Assembly: GCA_047624165.1 (NCBI GenBank)
Contig: JBLHPD010000022.1
Coordinates: 1 to 35,797, forward strand
Direction of reading: 5' to 3'
From: Clostridium_AD sp047624165
GTDB lineage: Bacteria > Bacillota > Clostridia > Clostridiales > Clostridiaceae
DNA length: 35,797 nt
The notes under the pieces were generated by a model. That model made no database searches and was not told where the DNA came from. It saw only the letters and a program-made list of their open reading frames with translations. Of this stretch, positions 32,121-35,797 are shown piece by piece; within the stretch, counting starts at the first letter, position 1, and each line of letters opens with the position of its first letter. A program made the translations under genes and the position numbers.

Positions 32121-32702
32121 ATGCCAAAAATATATTCAGAAGAAAAGCGTCATAAAATAAGAGAACGGCTCCTGTCAGCAGGACTAGAATTAATCAGGCA
32201 GAATGGAATGAAGAAGATGAGTATCGGGGAAATTACGAAAAGAGTGGGAATTGCACAAGGTACATTCTACAATTTTTTTGATTCAAAAGAAATGCTTGTA
32301 TATAGCCTTGCTAATGCTTATCAGGAGAGAATAAATAATAAAATGAGAGATATTATTCAATCGACGGGGTATTTAAATCGAGAAGATTTGAGAGAATTAT
32401 ACTACGGTATGATTTTAAAAGATGATGATAATGTATATCGCTTCATGAAAAGGGAGGATATACAGATATTTCTTACGAGACTTCCCAGTGATTGCTTACG
32501 TAAAATGCCAGATACGAAAACAGAACTAGAGAGAAATTTGAGCTATGTAACCGATAAAAAAAACGAGTATGATCTAGATGCGATTATTAACTGGATTCAA
32601 GTTATGAATCTGACAGTAGAAAATAAAGATATTTTAGTAGAAACTGGGATTGAAAAAATCATTCATAAAATGATAGAAAATATGCTGGATGAGATATTCT
32701 AA
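32121..32702 (+). CDS. TetR family transcriptional regulator
   Basis: The 193-residue protein has the TetR N-terminal DNA-binding domain at about 10-56 (RERLLSAGLELIRQNGMKKMSIGEITKRVGIAQGTFYNFF, shown here in two overlapping parts: RERLLSAGLELI and ITKRVGIAQGTFYNFF). The C-terminal ligand-binding domain is divergent, as usual. The ATG at 32121 follows GGGAG at a proper distance; an in-frame ATG at 32106 lies inside the operator palindrome without its own site. It is followed after 26 bases by an alpha/beta hydrolase gene, so the pair is probably one operon under autorepression. Confidence 0.9.
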   Translation: MPKIYSEEKRHKIRERLLSAGLELIRQNGMKKMSIGEITKRVGIAQGTFYNFFDSKEMLVYSLANAYQERINNKMRDIIQSTGYLNREDLRELYYGMILKDDDNVYRFMKREDIQIFLTRLPSDCLRKMPDTKTELERNLSYVTDKKNEYDLDAIINWIQVMNLTVENKDILVETGIEKIIHKMIENMLDEIF

Positions 32703-32728
32703 AATCAAATCAGAAAGGAAATATAATT

Positions 32729-33487
32729 ATGAAATTTTATGAATATGGTGATAAAAATTTGCCACCCATAATGTTAATTCATGGTGCTGGATGGTCCTAT
32801 TGGCTTTATTTACAACAAGCTAGATTATTACAGCATAAATATCATGTAATATTACCTGTAATAGACGGACATGGTGAAGAATCAAATGTTCCTTATACTT
32901 CTACAGAAAAAATTGTGGATCAGTTAATTGAGTATATTGACAATAACTGTGACGGTAAACTTTTTGCAGTCAGCGGAGTATCTCTTGGCGGTCAGATTAC
33001 AATAGAACTGTTATCAAGGAGAAAAGATATAGCACAAAAGGCTATCGTGGAAAGTGGACTTTGTATTCCTCAACCATTTCTTTTAAAATGCAGTATATTT
33101 GTATATAAGCGCTGTAGTAAATTTATGTTTTCAAAGGCATTTAATGCATGGGCACTAAAGATGCTTCCGAAACGTATGCAATTGCCAAAAGAAATCGCAG
33201 AGTTGTATTTAAGAGATATTACGTCTATGAAAATTGAAACTATGAATAGAATTTTTGAGACTTATTATAAATATACAATTAAAAAAAGTTTAGTAGACAG
33301 TCAAGCAGATACTATTTACTGGTATGGTAGTAAGGAATTGAAGTGCATTAAGCTATCTGCAAAATTATTTCAATCTTCTATTAAAAAGTGTAAAATAATT
33401 GAATTAAAAGGATATTCTCATTCAGAAATCAGTGCATATCATCCAAAAGAATGGGTAAAAAAAACAGAGGCATTTTTGAGGGAATAA
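32729..33487 (+). CDS. Alpha/beta hydrolase
   Basis: The 252-residue cytosolic protein has the alpha/beta-hydrolase fold: the oxyanion segment IMLIHGAGWSYW near residue 15, the nucleophile elbow VSGVSLGGQ (Ser near 85), and a likely catalytic His in GYSHSEI near 232. The acidic member is not certain. Substrate is unknown. AGAAAGGAAATATAATT precedes the ATG. It is paired with a TetR regulator, which suggests induction by its substrate or a toxic compound. A GAGGG-type hairpin at 33476-33505 overlaps its end. Confidence 0.85.
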   Translation: MKFYEYGDKNLPPIMLIHGAGWSYWLYLQQARLLQHKYHVILPVIDGHGEESNVPYTSTEKIVDQLIEYIDNNCDGKLFAVSGVSLGGQITIELLSRRKDIAQKAIVESGLCIPQPFLLKCSIFVYKRCSKFMFSKAFNAWALKMLPKRMQLPKEIAELYLRDITSMKIETMNRIFETYYKYTIKKSLVDSQADTIYWYGSKELKCIKLSAKLFQSSIKKCKIIELKGYSHSEISAYHPKEWVKKTEAFLRE

Positions 33488-33505
33488 TGCTAGTTATTCC
33501 CCCTC
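33476..33505. terminator. Possible terminator overlapping the hydrolase stop
   Basis: GAGGGAATAA pairs with TTATTCCCCCTC around a 6-base loop, with two unpaired bases. It includes the hydrolase stop codon and lies between two convergent genes. No T run follows. Confidence 0.45.
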
Positions 33506-33527
33506 ATACATGGACATTCCCATCTAT

Positions 33528-34556
33528 CTAAATACTAACTAATCTTAGCTCATCAATAAATGACTTAATATCCTCTTCCTTTGTAGCCCATGATGCTACC
33601 AAACGAATAGCAGAATTATCATTATCAACTTTTTGCCATATATAAAAAGAGTACTTTTGGCAAAGCTTCTCAATTACTCTACTGGATAATATCGGAAATA
33701 TTTGATTTGTAGGTGAATGAATTAAAAATCCATATCCACAATCACTAATTCCTTTTATTAATAGCTCCGCCATATCATTAGCATGTTTTGCTAATTCAAA
33801 GTAAATATCATCTTTAAATAACTCCAAAAACTGTATACCAATTAACCTTCCCTTTGCAAGTAATCCCCCCTTTTGTTTAATATGATATCTAAAATCCTGC
33901 TTAAGAGAATCACTGCAAATAACAAGAGCTTCTCCCATTAATGCACCATTTTTAGTTCCACCTATATAGAAAGCATCAGTAAGCTTTGGCAAATCTGAAA
34001 GCTCAATATCATTCTCTTTTGAGCATAGTGCAGAGCCAAGTCTCGCTCCATCCATGTATAAAATCATATTGTTTTCCCTACAACAATTACTTAATTCTTC
34101 TAGTTCTTTTTTCTTATATATTGACCCTATTTCTGTTGGATTTGAAATATAAACCATTTTGGGCTTTACCATATGCTCATCATTATGCTCATCGATAGCC
34201 ATTTTTATATGAATAGGCTTAAGTTTTCCATCATCCACTTTCATGGAAATAATTTTATGCCCAGTTGCTTCAATAGCTCCCGTTTCATGCACTAATACAT
34301 GGCCTGTATTCGCTGATATAATAGCTTCATGTGGTCTTAAAAAAGCAGAAATGGAAGTAAGATTTGTTTGAGTTCCACCACAAAACATATGAATATCAAC
34401 ATCATTACATTTCAGTTTAACCTTTAACAATTTAATAGCATCCATGCAATATTTATCTTCACCATACCCTTCTGTCTGCTCCATATTTGTTTCAATTAAA
34501 GCTTTCAATATATTTGGATGAGCACCTTCGCTATAATCATTTTTAAAACTATACAT
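33528..34556 (-). CDS. Low-specificity L-threonine aldolase
   Basis: The 342-residue PLP enzyme belongs to the threonine aldolase/beta-eliminating lyase family, which splits L-threonine or allo-threonine into glycine and acetaldehyde. Visible features are DYSEGAHPNIL at the start, the PLP-stacking region FCGGTQTNLTSI near 58, HETGA near 90, the PLP-binding Asp in YMDGARLGSA near 168, and the Schiff-base Lys in YIGGTKNGALMGE near 200. GAAAGGGGAAG precedes the ATG. The upstream ABC-class ATPase gene ends 62 bases before and could be co-transcribed. Confidence 0.9.
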   Translation of the reverse strand: MYSFKNDYSEGAHPNILKALIETNMEQTEGYGEDKYCMDAIKLLKVKLKCNDVDIHMFCGGTQTNLTSISAFLRPHEAIISANTGHVLVHETGAIEATGHKIISMKVDDGKLKPIHIKMAIDEHNDEHMVKPKMVYISNPTEIGSIYKKKELEELSNCCRENNMILYMDGARLGSALCSKENDIELSDLPKLTDAFYIGGTKNGALMGEALVICSDSLKQDFRYHIKQKGGLLAKGRLIGIQFLELFKDDIYFELAKHANDMAELLIKGISDCGYGFLIHSPTNQIFPILSSRVIEKLCQKYSFYIWQKVDNDNSAIRLVASWATKEEDIKSFIDELRLVSI

Positions 34557-34618
34557 TAATTTACTTCCCCTTTCGACATCATTAGTTTATTTTCACTTCA
34601 AATTTCTTTATAACTAGT

Positions 34619-35797
34619 TTACATTTTTAGGTTTCTATATCTATTATACGCTGCCATTATTTCTTGCTTCCTAGGCATGGCCAAACTTCCACTTCCACCT
34701 TTTACTCTTTCCATGGATATTAGCCCATTTTTCTCTATTTGGCAAATTATATTATCCACCATACACTCGAAACTTAAGCTCTTATTCATAATATTCGCTT
34801 CCGCCCATTTCATTATTGAGCCTATAGCATTTATCTGTTCATTATCAACTATTTGTTCCACGCACCTTAAATCTATGTCCTCTCTATTTATACTTAATAT
34901 GTCTATTCCTATTGTTTTGATCTTAACGCCCTTATCCCCTGACAGAATTGTTCCAGCTTTTACTATTCTTTTAAACATAATATCTATCTTTAAATTTTTA
35001 TCATTAATTCTTTTTATAATATGGCCTTTGCTTAGTTTTTTAGCCTCTTTTGTAACATCCTTGCATTCATAATTATCCAATTGCACAACATAATCTGCTA
35101 CATCAAAGAAATCTCCTGAGCTCCCTACCACCATTATTGTTGAAATACCCTTTTGCTTATATAGTGGTCTCACTATTTCAATAAATGGTGTGATTGGTTC
35201 CTTTTCCGTGCAAACTAATTTTTGCATTAGCTCATCTCTCATCATGAAATTAGTAGCTGAAGTATCTTCATCTATTAATAATACCTTAGATTCACTTTCA
35301 ATTCCTTCTATAATTGTCGCAGCTTGTGATGTACTACCACTAGCGTTTCCCGTAGAAAATTCTACAGTGTCTTTCCCATTAGGTAAGTTTCTTATAAATA
35401 GTGATATATCGGTTTTAGTGATGCATCTACTATCTTCTGCCCTTACTTTTAAAGCAGATTCATCAGTTATAACAAATTCTCTACCATCTCCTTCAATATG
35501 ATTATAAACTCCAAGTTCTATTGCTTTTAATAATGTAGATTTACCGTGATATCCTCCACCTACTATAAGAGTTACACCGGTTTTAATACCCATACCGCAA
35601 ACTACGCCTTTACTTTTTGTATTAAACTCCACTTCTAATTCCTTTGGCGATTCAAATACCTTGCCACAGACTAAAGCTTTTGTAGATATGCCACTTTCTC
35701 TAGGTAGCATTGACCCATTAGCTACAAATGCAACTAGTCCTCTACTTGCCAGTGACCCTCTTATATGTTCTTGATCTTCAACTAGCTCTACTCTAGT
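34619..35797 (-). CDS. Predicted ATPase of the ABC class (PF09818), N-terminus outside the window
   Basis: The reading frame stays open to the window edge, so the gene is partial; 392 codons are visible where the family usually has about 560-570. The family block VANGSMLPRESG, P-loop VGGGYHGKSTLL, Walker-B-like VLLIDEDTSATNFM and MVVGSSGDFFDVADYV are all present in order. The function of this ABC-like ATPase family is not established; a eukaryotic member binds RNA. It may be co-transcribed with the threonine aldolase gene 62 bases downstream. Confidence 0.85.
   Translation of the reverse strand, partial: TRVELVEDQEHIRGSLASRGLVAFVANGSMLPRESGISTKALVCGKVFESPKELEVEFNTKSKGVVCGMGIKTGVTLIVGGGYHGKSTLLKAIELGVYNHIEGDGREFVITDESALKVRAEDSRCITKTDISLFIRNLPNGKDTVEFSTGNASGSTSQAATIIEGIESESKVLLIDEDTSATNFMMRDELMQKLVCTEKEPITPFIEIVRPLYKQKGISTIMVVGSSGDFFDVADYVVQLDNYECKDVTKEAKKLSKGHIIKRINDKNLKIDIMFKRIVKAGTILSGDKGVKIKTIGIDILSINREDIDLRCVEQIVDNEQINAIGSIMKWAEANIMNKSLSFECMVDNIICQIEKNGLISMERVKGGSGSLAMPRKQEIMAAYNRYRNLKM

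Noticed and set aside
34677..35501. + strand frames of 131 and 103 codons opposite the ABC-class ATPase gene
   Set aside because: They mirror the reading frame of a recognised gene and have no independent support.
1..35797. CRISPR arrays, tRNA or rRNA genes
   Set aside because: No regularly spaced repeats with unique spacers and no tRNA or rRNA conserved segments were recognised by eye. A covariance-model scan would be the decisive check.

Overview
The window looks like chromosome of a low-GC, spore-forming Clostridium-type firmicute. It is AT-rich and has strong AGGAGG-type ribosome binding sites, GTG and TTG starts, GerA-type spore germination genes, leucine T-box leaders and a cobalamin riboswitch. 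No rRNA, tRNA, phage, insertion sequence or CRISPR array was seen.

Layout. (1) 213-5372, mostly + strand: a gerAB/gerAC germinant-receptor pair, a pentapeptide-repeat protein, a YdjM-type membrane hydrolase and a PHP phosphatase, followed by a convergent small membrane protein. (2) 5978-10132: a self-contained cassette between two bidirectional hairpins, with a MarR regulator under a doubled palindromic operator and a heterodimeric ABC exporter with one degenerate ATP site. (3) 10134-13897, - strand: a cobalamin riboswitch controlling cobU-btuF-btuC-btuD, for corrinoid uptake and salvage. (4) 14035-15909: two membrane-anchored proteins, a polysaccharide deacetylase and a TPR protein, sharing an upstream element. 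(5) 15998-21265: leucine biosynthesis, leuCDB and leuA, each behind its own leucine T-box. (6) 21316-29894, - strand: an undecaprenyl-phosphate/envelope region with a DedA protein, an EamA transporter, and a cluster of uppP, PAP2 phosphatase, DedA-PAP2 fusion and O-antigen-ligase-like protein, preceded by an OmpR-type two-component system. (7) 29923-35797: a LacI-like/GGDEF diguanylate cyclase, a TetR regulator with an alpha/beta hydrolase, a threonine aldolase, and an ABC-class ATPase cut by the window end.

The most notable material is region 6. The dedA promoter and the uppP promoter carry the same array of four hexamers spaced 11 bp apart, followed by TATAAT at the same distance. This is the architecture expected for an OmpR/PhoB-family response regulator, and such a regulator is encoded next door. 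The two loci are also relics of one duplicated dedA-PAP2 gene pair that decayed reciprocally. Locus A keeps dedA and a stop-interrupted PAP2 start; locus B keeps PAP2 and a frameshifted dedA fragment into which uppP appears to have been inserted. The DedA-PAP2 fusion in the same cluster has lost every catalytic residue of its PAP2 domain except one Asp. Together the genes suggest a regulated lipid-carrier recycling module: dephosphorylation of undecaprenyl-PP by UppP and PAP2, return of undecaprenyl-P by DedA proteins, and a polymerase or ligase that uses lipid-linked glycans. That functional assembly is inference.
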